In this document: piece after piece, positions 1 through 8,983 of the stretch
How the letters are laid out: the number at the start of each line of letters is the position of its first letter
Position numbering within the stretch: the stretch's first letter is position 1
Assembly (NCBI GenBank): GCA_900618425.1
Contig: UZAN01057705.1
Span: 1 to 11,254 of the forward strand
From: Echinostoma caproni
Taxonomy: Eukaryota; Platyhelminthes; Trematoda; Plagiorchiida; Echinostomatidae
DNA: 11,254 nucleotides
Direction of reading: 5' to 3'
Notes under the pieces: model-generated
The model's input: the letters and a program-made list of their open reading frames with translations, nothing else
Database searches by the model: none
What the model was told of the DNA's origin: nothing
Made by a program: the position numbers and the translations under genes

Positions 1-375
1 GAATCATGAGACGCCTTTCGCATCGGTTGGGGGAGGCATTTCTACAATCGCTTTTACCTTTTCCGGGTCCGGTTTGATCCCCTCACTTGTAAGTACGTGA
101 CCGTCAAAGCTGACTTTCGATTGACAAAAGATTAACTTGTCCTGTTTCAGCTTGATTCTGTCTCGTATACAACACTGTAAACATCGCTCAAACCGTCTGT
201 TGTGTTCATCTGCATTTTTACCAAAAATTAGAATGTCGTCCGCCACGCACAATATACCGGGTAAATCATCTACCGCTTGGAGGATTCGTTACGGAAAAAT
301 TTCACTTGATACTTTCNGATACTTTCAAACCGAACAGTAGTCTTTTCCAACGATATCGCCAGAGTGACGCTTCAA
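1..375 (-). pseudogene. pol: Ty3/gypsy retrotransposon reverse transcriptase fragment, degenerate
   Basis: Read on the minus strand, this is part of the reverse transcriptase of a Ty3/gypsy-type LTR retrotransposon, the enzyme that copies element RNA into DNA. The catalytic box reads VADDIL (ADD at 243-235), the metazoan gypsy variant of YVDD. It is followed by LKQDKLIF and by the thumb/connection signature GHVLTSEGIKPDPEK, ending near 58. Upstream, around 365-318, fingers/palm-like residues (RYRWKR, then FGLKVS) remain recognisable, although the usual Pro of the LPFG box is Leu. The copy is dead: a TAA interrupts the frame at 291-289 between the palm motif and the ADD box, and a TGA lies at 6-4 where homologues continue. 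A single N at 317 also breaks the frame. Homology fades above about 375, so fingers, protease, gag and LTR are absent or unrecognisable; the low-coordinate end leaves the window. What is seen is the motif order; the family call rests on known Ty3/gypsy signatures. Confidence 0.9.
308..326. other. Single-N assembly join with duplicated 9-bp flank
   Basis: The unknown base at 317 is flanked on both sides by the identical nonamer GATACTTTC (308-316 and 318-326). This pattern is typical of two contig ends that overlap by a few bases and were joined with a placeholder N instead of being merged. It falls inside the reverse-transcriptase remnant. Reading the nonamer only once keeps the flanking protein similarity in one frame, whereas the sequence as given does not. 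The apparent frameshift here is therefore probably not biological. Confidence 0.7.
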
Positions 376-1806
376 TCCTGCCTCCTTCTATATACAGAAT
401 AAATTATATTGCAATATCTTTTGGCGAACCGAAAACAGTCCGAGCATTCAGAGTCAACGTTCATCACTGGTTTCACGAAGTCAACCAAAGAACGTTTCCA
501 ATTTCATCAGTTCACTTGCTGTATGTAGGGGGACTACAATTTGCGAGTTTTGGACGTACACGCAAAATGTACAGCCTCCTGAAGGCCATGGCAAACCAGA
601 AAATGGACGAATGACAAAAATATTCTTCGTGCGAAAAATATTTTAGGTTTCAGTCCTCAGATCACGATCAATTTCCGCATGTTTGATTGTCCTTAGTTTA
701 CCACAACAAAAGGTGTTCACATGCCCTATACGTAATGATCGCATTTTTCTCTAATGGATATCAACTGTTTGATATTCTGTCGGACTATGAGTGCGGTGGT
801 AAACCTTAGCATTCAGTAACAGAGCCTTTAGAAGTTGAATAATTGATTACTCTTCCCGTTACGTTACGTTTGATGATACTTTCTTAACTCATACGAGTTT
901 GAAATTTTAGTGGAATCAAAATGGCAGACATAAATTCTTCATTATTCATTCAATCAACTCCGGAACGGCTCCAGTGGCGCCAAAAGATGTGAAAATGACC
1001 TTTGTTCTCTTGCGGCAGTATGGTACTAACAAGTCAAAAGATAATACACTACCGAGTAAATGCGATGGGACTATAGCGTTGGTTTTGTTTGATATTTTGA
1101 AGTGAATTTTCGGTTGGATGCTGAACGTGATTCATTCTAACCTTAGAATTCACTGTTACACAGGAGTTTGTCCTTCTCACTAACTCTGTTTTCGCAGCCA
1201 GTTCTTTGCAAATACACGCAATCCCTAACTGTTTAGACCATATGCTTGCACACAGAATATAGTGACAGACATTTTGCTTAAAAGCGATTCCAGGAGACAA
1301 CAATACGTGTTATTGCTAATATTCCGTCTGGTTCAGTTTATCATTTGTTACAAATCGAAATACGGTGATCCCAGGTTTTTTCTCATCGACAATAGATCCG
1401 CTTATGCGTCCCCCTTCACAGGATTTCTTCAAGCTTATTTCGGATGGTGAAACGTTTTGCACCATATTGTCCGAAGTTCTATTTCTAAACAGCTGAGCAA
1501 TGTGAAACCTGAAAAGCTAGTCCGTTTCTTTGACAGAATAGTAAAAAAAACTCAGGCTTGCAAAACGTGACCTTGTTTATTTTGTTAAATTTGCACGAAT
1601 TCATACGGCCATTTGTGTGATCAGTGATATATTGCAAAAAACGATAGGACTTTAGACCCAAAAATAAATGCGCACATTGATACTTTTCGAAAAGTTGATC
1701 TTTAAGGTAATGATAAAGTGCCCAGTCATTCACAAACATTTAAGTTTGATATATTTGAACTACTAGTGCTTCAGGGTATCCAAAATTCTTGTTGTTAGTT
1801 GTGTGA
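376..1806. other. Non-coding stretch with no recognisable feature
   Basis: Homology to the retrotransposon stops near 375 and I could not find an LTR end, primer-binding site or other element part beyond it. Short ORFs exist on both strands. The largest is an 84-codon minus-strand frame at 1485-1739 that begins with ATG directly after a stop, has no homology I recognise and no convincing splice sites. Base composition is AT-rich. The stretch is most simply intergenic or intronic DNA. Confidence 0.6.
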
Positions 1807-1836
1807 CACGGGATCTGGATTAGTTCCATTGTTCAG

Positions 1837-2095
1837 CCTGACCAAATACTTTGTGTCGACCAGACACTGCGTGATAAATTAATTGAGTTTACTGTCTGTC
1901 ACCGACGATGGTATACTCGCAAAGTTTCCACCCATGATTTTCTCATGCCAGACCGGTGTGTGTTTAGTTGTTTGCAAAGGCAGATGGTTCCTTGTCCCGT
2001 GAACGCAGATATTAGAGTATCTGCACTTGAAGTGATTAACATGGGATTTGGCATGTGGAGACAACGGTTCGTTTTCCATAGATGCTGGAAACCAG
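1837..2095 (+). CDS. Candidate internal coding exon, function unknown
   Basis: The plus-strand frame is open from 1807 to the TGA at 2101-2103 (98 codons). Inside it, an acceptor-like site ends in TTCAG at 1836, and a strong donor, CAG followed by GTGGGT, begins at 2096. The implied exon is 259 bases: 86 codons plus one base, so it would pass phase 1 to the next exon. The predicted peptide has six cysteines (residues 6, 21, 41, 45, 53, 83), a basic aromatic segment (CHRRWYTRKV) and a hydrophobic stretch near residues 62-72. I recognise no domain. Against it: the minus strand is open over the same bases (1899-2174 and 1879-2079) and even has its own acceptor-like site near 2091, and frames of this length are expected a few times by chance here. 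No partner exon was identified. Coding is an inference from frame plus splice signals only. Confidence 0.3.
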
Positions 2096-2103
2096 GTGGG
2101 TGA

Positions 2104-2833
2104 GACAATAACGACCAGTTCAACCGCTGAGTGAAGGCGATGAATGAACGAAGCTGATCGCCTAGTGGTAGCAAGTTAGTTTACAGCAACACATTTCAAG
2201 GGAATGTGCAGAATATCTGTCATCCTATTTGCACGAGGCATAGTTCACCTCATTGGATTTTGTTCTGAATGCTTTTAAGTTGAAACCGTCGGAAATGTGC
2301 CTGATCTCTTCATTTCCGAGGATGTGAGCAAATGGGTATGAGCGCGGCCGTCGACAGATTGCTGAGTAACCTTGTGGTATTCACGATTGCATCACACCGC
2401 AAAAGTCTGACAGCAAAGATTCACAGCCCGAAATGGAAGCCCATTTTAAAACGTTCTCTCTCAGGGAACAATTCAACCCCTAGTTCGATTAAACCAAGAT
2501 TAGTAGACACAGATCAGTAATGTCGAACTATCTCTATGCGGTACTATAAAATGCTGACAAAATTTTCTTTAAGAGCAATAAGAGAACTCAAAGTGACCGG
2601 GTTTGATCGATTTACGGCGAAATACCTGGTCCAGTAGCCTACTGGAGAAAAGGAAAGATGTGTATAGTGCTGTCAACGAATTTAACTGAAATCAAAAGGC
2701 TGATTAACTGGAAAGGAATATCTGTTTCAAAATGTCAACTATGATGCAATCAGGTAAAATTCTAGAACTGTCAGTTAAATGGTTGCACCCGAGAAGAAGT
2801 CAGATCACATCAGGTAGTTCTAATTAGTCGCTT
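2104..2833. other. Non-coding stretch
   Basis: Nothing recognisable was found. A 62-codon plus-strand ORF at 2332-2520 shows no known motif and no splice signals. A small palindrome of two 8-base arms around one base (2630-2646) is within chance expectation. No RNA gene or repeat family was identified. Confidence 0.5.
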
Positions 2834-2879
2834 GTATATGTCTATATATACATATTATATATATATATATATATATAAA
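2834..2879. repeat. (TA)n microsatellite
   Basis: A pure (TA)11 run occupies 2856-2877, preceded by about 20 bases of imperfect TA-rich sequence with interspersed G and C. ORFs drawn across it read repeated Ile-Tyr and are artefacts of the repeat. Such runs are prone to length change between individuals and to assembly error. Confidence 0.95.
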
Positions 2880-3398
2880 GAATGTTTGCGTACCGGAATA
2901 AACATTCGGAGGAAAATATTGATGGTTTGGGGGCCTGCTGCGAACCCAGGACAAAGAAGGAAAAGGGTCATAGAAATAAGTAACGTCAACCCAAAACAAA
3001 AGGTGCCCGTGGGTAGTTAGTCCACCCCAGGTGGATGAGAAAAAAATCACTTTCCACATACAGTTTTGGTTGATGGCGTCATGTGGCTTTGATTACAAAA
3101 TAAGAATTTTTGTGCCAATTCCCTCCTAATGTGCTGAATTTGTGTGTCGTTTTGTTTAAATGATCGCTTGTATTTGCATAACTTGCGTTAGCTTAAATGC
3201 TTAGATTTCAGTAAAAAAAAAATGTACACTGGTCGTCAGGAGCCATAAAATGCACACATGCAAAGTAGAGAATGCCGCTGAAGTTTGTTTCATGCACCCA
3301 AATTCTGACGTATTTCACTTGCGACCTTTTCCTTTTTGGTTAGGAGTCGGACCAGATATGGTACCCGGGGGAATTTTGTGTTTATAAATGTTGCGAGC
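2880..3398. other. Non-coding stretch with a 10-base A run
   Basis: No coding or RNA feature was recognised. A run of ten A residues at 3213-3222 could be a simple homopolymer or the worn tail of a retroposed sequence, but nothing upstream of it resembles a LINE or SINE body. Confidence 0.5.
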
Positions 3399-3441
3399 AA
3401 ACTGGTTGAACTTGAGAAGGAACAGAAAGTTCAACCAATTT
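3399..3441. repeat. Hairpin-forming inverted repeat, 15-bp arms
   Basis: The arms at 3399-3413 and 3427-3441 are reverse complements at 14 of 15 positions (one C/A mismatch, 3402 with 3438) and are separated by a 13-base purine-rich loop. Pairing does not extend past the arms. The whole hairpin is 43 bases, shorter than a usual animal pre-miRNA of about 60 or more. It could be a structured RNA element, a small MITE remnant or a chance event. No function can be read from the sequence. Confidence 0.6.
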
Positions 3442-6010
3442 AACTTTCAACTACTGATTGCAGTCCACGCAACGCGCTATTACAGGTCTGACCTGTCCCT
3501 GAGTCAGTCATCACTTCTGAGAATCGACTTAACTGACTCAACGTAAAATTGTATGAGCCTATGGCTGCATGGCTTTACTGGACGAGACGGACGAAAAACC
3601 TCGTGTAATTGTTTCGCGTTTGAACTCCAAACCTTTCGGGTTTAAAGTGGGCCGGGAACAATGACGTGAAACTCCTTACCGGAGCGTAAATGCATTGGAC
3701 CACATAAACCAAACGAAAAGTTATTCGGAAAATTGATATGCGATCAGTAATGTAACCGACCTCTGGTTTAAGTTACGATCTTAACCTGGGGAAGAGCCAC
3801 AACCAAACTTTGTTTCTTCTTGAGAAGAAGGATACTGATAAATTCGAAATACCGTAGAGTGCAGCTATTTATTTTCGTTCCGCCTCTAATGTTTTCCATT
3901 CATCAAATTGACGTCTCCAGTGAAAAATAGTTTATTTAAACCTAACAGAACTGATAATACCGGAATGTGATGTGACTCTGGATTCCATACTTTCGGATGT
4001 ATTCAGTAAGGGCCCAGCAGAAAGGAATATTTCAGTTTCTGGGTTATTTTTACTAGGCCGAGTGCAGAGAAAAATACTTTGAAATTTAATCCCACAGTCT
4101 AGACTGTATCTATTCTGAAGCTATTCAAAACTATTCTCCAATGCGCAGTGTCAACTTCAGCACAATAGCGATCCTGGTTCACACGTAATGTCGTCGAATC
4201 ATTCGCATACTGTGTCTTATTTGCACCTAGTAATCAATAAAAGCAGTTCGATTGTTTTCCTCATCATTATGAGATGTGTTTGTCATTTAGAACCGAGGAG
4301 CTTTCATTTTTCTTAACAAAAATGTTTTCCATCATCTTTTACTACTTCTGGAACCACCGTTAATCCACCCGTTTTCATGAGTAAATCTTTGTCCGATCCG
4401 CGTCTCTAGTTGATTTTCTTCAAGATGGGTCATTGTCACTGCACACTGTCGTCATTCATGTTTCACAAAATGCGCGTTTCCTCAAATTTCCTAATGATGA
4501 AATACATACACTCAAAATGTCATGTATGAACCATTTCATCGAACGACTAACCCCAGCCAACTCGTGAAATTACATGAACATCGTTTCACCCTCACCCCTA
4601 CCATAGAAGCATAGTCATTAACAATCAAACTCTTCATTTTTGTTCTTCGTGACCTGTATGTGACAAACTTTGCACGCCTCAAACATTCTTTAATCACTGT
4701 GTTTTTATTTCCGGCCTTTTGCTCTCTTAAAACCATTTCTACTTGCTTACTTTTTGTCCCAAACTTTGTAAGTCCGCATGATTATCCTCCTTCGTCTGTC
4801 TGCTAATAACTTCAACATTGTTTGTAGATCTCTTAATTTTTTCTTTTATCAACGATCCATCATCTCCATAGAGGCAAAACAGTTTTGAGGAAAATCCTAG
4901 TCGCCCCCACCACCGATCCATAAAGTGTGTTGTTACCAAGTGCTCGATTGTGCGTTAAGCACACACATGTATACAGCAGCCGCGTTGAAACGTACTCGTT
5001 TGACCCGTCGCTCCACAAGCTTGAACACATTGACGGTGAATAAAAACTCAGTAATTAAGATTCGCCTCAGGTTACATAGCTTTTCTATGCAGTTTAGTGT
5101 ATCGAACGCTTCAGTTATGTGTCTGTTGCTACTGAATATTCTCCTCTGAGTGGCATTAAGTAGATTCTTGTTCTGGTTTAACTTTCAGCATATACTAATA
5201 TTTAAATGGTTAACGTTTTCACCTCTTACGCTCGGGACGAGCGGTGGCTCTGCTGGCGGCAGTGCTAGTTCTGTGATCCACACAACTGTAGAAATCCTCT
5301 ATTTCACCGGACGCTCATATCGGAGCACGAGTTGGCTGATAATCAGTTCTAATGAAAAACTAAACTGCTTGGACGAATTATTTGTCAGTTTAATGATTTC
5401 GGTAAACTAGTTCCTTCGACATTGGTTTTTCTGGGTCAGTTGAATCCGATAAGACTCAGAAAGCGTAATTTCTCTGATTTAAAACCGTCAAAATCACAAA
5501 AGTGAGTAGTGGTTCAGGTAGTTTAGTTAATGTAGACCATCGTTTCACGCAACCAAAGGTGCAGGAGACTGAACTTAGTCGAGAAGTAGAGGTCTTTTGT
5601 CCACTAACTCGCTATTATTATTAAGGAGGATACAGAAGGGAACAAGCGACAAGGAGGAAGTCACGATACTCCGATGTCACCCGAAGTGACTGATATAAGT
5701 GATGAAAAGAAACTTGAAAAGTTTGCAAGATTGTGATTTATAGTGCTATTCACAGTTGATCCTAATTCGTCTTTCAAACCACTATTACATAATCGAAATG
5801 CTAAACTTTTTCGATTAGTGAAGCACTGCTTATTCGATTACATCACCCGACCCTGTGCGCAAAGAAGTTTTTGATACAAGCAATCCACCTACCGTGGAGT
5901 TGACCTTCTGCTTCTAAATTTAGTAATCTTTGTATGCTTGCACACGTCTGTTCACCAAAATTGATTAATCCCATGTGCTAATATATGTGCCTGTTTGCCT
6001 TAAATAAGCA
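3442..6010. other. Long stretch without a supportable gene
   Basis: I see no gene or RNA here that I can defend. A decayed tRNA-like box pair lies at 3562-3628. Purine-rich minus-strand open frames cluster at 4313-4939 but are broken, share no frame and match nothing I recognise. A locally G+C-rich patch at 5228-5275 can form two short stems: a 6-bp stem at 5229-5243 and a CTGC/GCAG stem near 5251-5263. The plus-strand ORF over it (5150-5410) looks like chance. The rest is AT-rich DNA of intergenic or intronic type. Confidence 0.5.
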
Positions 6011-6105
6011 ACTGAGAAGATTAAACAAAATGTTAACATCTCGCTACATTTGTCTTCTTTCTGTTTTGATAAAATGGATAAAGGGAACTCAATGCTTTAA
6101 ATAAT
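6011..6105 (+). repeat. Dispersed repeat, copy 1 (direct)
   Basis: Positions 6011-6076 align without gaps to the reverse complement of 10499-10564 at 54 of 66 positions. The central 52 bases (6025-6076) match at 45 of 52. Weaker similarity, needing one indel, seems to continue to about 6105. The family is not one I recognise. In the reading frame where the two copies agree best, most differences change the amino acid, and this copy meets a stop at once downstream, so a conserved protein is unlikely. It is probably a worn interspersed repeat. Confidence 0.6.
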
Positions 6106-6237
6106 CCGCAATGATTTCGGTCATATACCTTAAGTGAATCAAATAAATATATATTGTAAACGAATGTTCATTATTCGGTTTCTCTCTGATCTTCACAGTT
6201 TCATAATTCTGTTGTGTAACTAACCATTAGTTTGCAG

Positions 6238-6448
6238 ACTGACTCGATCGTCTTTGGGGGGTTTACCAGTTCACCGTCTGAATTCGACCGAATCACATGT
6301 GGTGCACATTGTGCTGCGTGAAACATGCACCCTGAACCCGTCAGGTCCCGTGACACCCACAGACCGGGTTTGTTTCACAGTGTTGATTAACTGGACTGCT
6401 GGGCGCGTACGCAACGACAAGAACCACGTAATCGTAACACCGGTGTGA
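6238..6448 (+). CDS. Candidate coding exon, function unknown
   Basis: A good acceptor-like site, with a pyrimidine-rich tract ending TTTGCAG at 6237, leads into a frame that stays open from 6239 to the TGA at 6446-6448. The patch has 54% G+C over 6241-6420 (97 of 180, counted), against about 40% around it. The peptide alternates hydrophobic and polar residues in its second half (for example DRVCFTVLINWTAGRV) in a way that suggests beta strands, and it has two cysteines 17 residues apart. I recognise no domain. If it is an exon it would be terminal, ending at the TGA, or would use one of several weak GT sites (for example at 6430). There is no ATG near the start. The call rests on splice context and composition only. 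Confidence 0.25.
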
Positions 6449-8009
6449 TTTGACCCATCAATATACAGTCGGGGTACTCAAACGAACATTATGAAATGTG
6501 GTTCCTCCGCAAGTGCACACAAATATAGTCATGTCCAGTTGTGTCACAACACACCAGCCTTTCTCTGACGTTCACAAGCATACACACATGACGACTAAGT
6601 TTAATATCGATTTTTCTGTCTTGATAATCTGTTGCACTTGTGCTCTGCACTGGATCATTGTCTGAATGTTCGAACTACCGAACTTCACCTGATCAGTGAG
6701 AGGTTTACTCAGGATGCTGTGTAACGTGTATGCGCTTTTTTGTGTTTCGGGGGAGGGGGAGCGTATATTTGGGTCCCGCAAGTGATTGGCACTGATACAA
6801 CTCCAGTAATCTATGCACTCATAATACGTGAATAAATCAGACTGATTTTATAATACACCAAGTAAACTGTGGCAAATGGCGAGGAAAACACACTAAACAA
6901 TGTCTTACATCAGGTTCTGTCCGTATTTTGACATCTGATTCACTCTAAACTAAAGGTAACCTATGGGACTTATTGTGTGATGGCCAACAAAGAGCACTAA
7001 ACAGTCGTTTCGTCCAACCGGGGAATCTTCAGTGATGCGTAATTTTTCAGTCAATGGTGAGTCTTTGACTGCAAACCTTTGGGCTGGGACTCGAATCTCT
7101 TATTCCTACACTCTGAGAATGACGGTGGGCAAACACTTTGAGCGAATGACTGTTATGTTTCGAGTGAACCCCTTGGATTTTTTCATCCCATTTGGGGACA
7201 ATTCCAGTGATTGTGAAAATTGGAGGGATTGATTAAAAAATATCGGATTCTAAACCAGTAACCTCTCATTTCCTTCAAGATTCATGTGCAATTATTATGT
7301 CGGTCCAATCGATGCTATCGGTTGATTGTTATGCTCAAAAACGGTGCCGTCATTAAAAGCTCAGAGTATAAATTACGCGCACAATAAACTGTCATCAGAT
7401 TATCGATGGTAGTCCCACAAGTTCTTTTTAGTTGGGTTACGGACCCAGGAGTGATCTAAAGAAATTGTGACGGTATAAGTAACATACAATATAAGTACAT
7501 TCGTAAGCAAGAGGGTACCGCGGTTCACTGATTACTATGAAACGACTGTTGGGAAAGTCGGACCATTGTCATGGAATTCAAACTCGCAAAATGTGAAACG
7601 ATGAACAGAGAGTAATTTTCTTGCTCTTCTTCAAGCAAAACTCTGTTTCAAATCCATATGCTCCTGATCCGAACTTCGCAACCAAGTTCACTAACCCATG
7701 AACGCAACCAGAGTGTTTCTGTTGTGAGACTTCGATTATAGCTCACTTTCATCCGATTGGTCAGTTTGTCTATCAGTTTCGTGAGTAATGCTCATTCTTG
7801 TGTACACCAGCAACCCGTACTTGATTTATTTTGTAAATCAATTCCACAAAGTCACAATCAGCTCCGGAGATTTTTCAGTCTAGCACTTTCGTTGTGAGAG
7901 CGGAAATCAACGTGCCCGTTTCACGAATGAGGGACAATTTCACGGTCACCGAACACGCTAAATCGCTGATCAGCCGTCATGATTTGGCATGCTATTTTTT
8001 GTCATTCAG
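6449..8009. other. Non-coding stretch
   Basis: No feature was recognised. The plus-strand ORF at 7032-7232 has no known motif and spans an exact GTGAGT donor-like hexamer near 7056 without a matching upstream exon. The minus-strand ORF at 6572-6781 is likewise unremarkable. A G-rich run near 6750 has too few G tracts for a four-stranded structure. Confidence 0.5.
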
Positions 8010-8111
8010 GCTCCACATAACTTGAATCAATCCATTTGTGCCCATCAAGCCTACCTGACTACTACTTTGAATCATCAGAGAAAAACAACACCGTTGGCTT
8101 TAACAACTTGA
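8010..8111 (+). other. Short open segment after a strong splice acceptor
   Basis: A T-rich tract ending in CATTCAG at 8009 is a textbook acceptor. Only one of the three phases after it is open, and it runs 33 codons to the TGA at 8109-8111, giving a peptide rich in Thr, Asn, Gln and His. An AATAAA occurs about 145 bases further on, near 8256. It could be a small terminal exon, but both an open run of this length and an AATAAA are common by chance. Confidence 0.15.
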
Positions 8112-8492
8112 AATGCGACAGTCACATGTCACGGTAACGGAATGTTTTTACCGCGAACCTTGGGGTAAGCATTTGTCAAACTACAAGGGTTTGTTGTTGT
8201 GTTGATGTGCTTCAGGAAAGCCTATCTATACCACTGACAAAAGTTCAGATCCATGAATAAAATAGGTGATAAGATAGGAGAATCAACCCTAAAATATTCT
8301 GCTGATTTCTGATTTCTCTGTTCTGAGAAAAAAATTATACGATAACCAGAGCCATCGTCCTTTCTTAACATTAGCATGAACATCAAAGGACAAAGAGATT
8401 ATTCACGCCAACCCTGATCACTCGTCAGCTTGGCTACTCACAAACGGCCATACGGGCTAACTGAAGCAATGGACTAAGAAAACACCTTCCTG

Positions 8493-8580
8493 GTGGCTAG
8501 ATACGCTGGCAGGGAAATCGAATCAAGACATCACGGGACAGGGGTGACCATTTGCTCAATTAATTTGAGCTCCTGATCGA
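8493..8580 (+). mobile_element. SINE-like fragment, copy 1, internally shortened
   Basis: The segment at about 8532-8575 resembles the post-B-box part of the SINE-like copy at 8838-8897: a GGGACGGG-like block, then a TATGC-like block, then ATTTGAGCTCCTG (8563-8575) against ATTTGAGTTCCTG (8885-8897). An A-box-like GGCTAG sits at about 8495, only some 20 bases before a degenerate B box near 8516. About 25 bases of the tRNA-like head seem to be missing. Membership of the family is an inference from this partial alignment. Confidence 0.4.
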
Positions 8581-8639
8581 TTGATTAGAACTGACTATCC
8601 TTTGGACTTCATCTTCACACATTCCTCAGCTCCTCCAGA

Positions 8640-8795
8640 CAACCATACACTCGGAAACACTAGACTCTAGTTTTGCCCTTATTAGAGCTCATCATTAATG
8701 CATATCCACCGTCCTGTCCGGGAGTCGAACTCCGAAACCATCGCAAGGAAGGCCTGTGTATTACCACGGTGTCAACTAGCCCATGTCAGGACTGA
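8640..8795 (-). mobile_element. tRNA-derived SINE-like copy 2
   Basis: On the minus strand a tRNA-like head is visible: an A-box-like TAGTTGACACCGTGG at 8778-8764 and a B box AGTTCGACTCC at 8731-8721, which matches the GGTTCRANNCC consensus except at the first base. The two start 47 bases apart, close to the spacing in real tRNAs. These are the internal RNA polymerase III promoter elements by which such SINEs are transcribed. The 44 bases 8742-8699 match 8838-8881 of the next copy at 36 of 44 positions (82%), in the opposite orientation. The sequence downstream of the B box continues as a non-tRNA body rather than closing an acceptor stem, so this is not a tRNA gene. The 3' end is uncertain. 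Confidence 0.65.
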
Positions 8796-8814
8796 ACCGA
8801 ATTGTCAATCTATA

Positions 8815-8965
8815 TTTGTTCAGGTGTCATCTTCAGAGATGGGTCCGTAGTTCAAATCCCGGACGGGACGGTAAATATGCACTGATTTGAGTTCCTGTGG
8901 ATCCCGTATGCTGACAAAAACTGGGGAATCAGAAGTTGGACAAATTGGCTCTCCGTAAGTTAGCA
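8815..8965 (+). mobile_element. tRNA-derived SINE-like copy 3
   Basis: This copy points away from copy 2, so the two lie head to head. Its B box is AGTTCAAATCC at 8849-8859. The 44-base core 8838-8881 is 82% identical to copy 2, and the body continues with the shared block ATTTGAGTTCCTG (8885-8897). No clear A box is left, so the 5' end is probably truncated or disrupted near copy 2. The 3' boundary is an estimate. A minus-strand ORF over this region is a by-product of the repeat. Confidence 0.6.
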
Positions 8966-8983
8966 CGGGCTCTCCAACTTCCG

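Noticed and set aside
306..614. 102-codon plus-strand ORF.
   Set aside because: It starts in the reverse-transcriptase remnant on the opposite strand, crosses the N, and has no recognisable similarity.
1485..1739. 84-codon minus-strand ORF beginning with ATG.
   Set aside because: It is AT-rich, has no motif and no splice support. About half a dozen stop-to-stop runs of this length are expected by chance in the window.
2630..2646. Palindrome with two 8-base arms around one base.
   Set aside because: An 8-base arm with a short spacer is expected about once or twice in a window of this size.
2820..3059. 79-codon minus-strand ORF and 62-codon plus-strand ORF over the same region.
   Set aside because: Both run through the (TA)n microsatellite, which reads as Ile/Tyr alternation and contains no stop in these phases.
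3562..3628. Decayed tRNA-like box pair (TGGCTGCATGG and GTTTGAACTCC, 56 bases apart).
   Set aside because: Each box is short and imperfect, no tRNA fold closes, and the flanks do not match the SINE-like family at 8.5-9.0 kb.
4739..4939. A minus-strand ORF contains the string LYGDDGSL, resembling a polymerase GDD motif.
   Set aside because: None of the other polymerase motifs is present at the expected spacing, and the frame meets a stop just upstream of 4939. Four or five residues can match by chance.
4313..4939. A run of purine-rich minus-strand open segments (4739-4939, 4536-4736, 4313-4405) that look protein-like.
   Set aside because: They are in different phases and the gap between the first two is only a few bases. 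Plausible donors exist (GTAAGC near 4744, GTAGGG near 4606) but the acceptors are poor. Nothing is recognised in the peptides.
7021..7062. Possible tiny exon between a CTTCAG acceptor and a GTGAGT donor.
   Set aside because: The exon would be about 20 bases with no partner exons, and both signals are frequent by chance.
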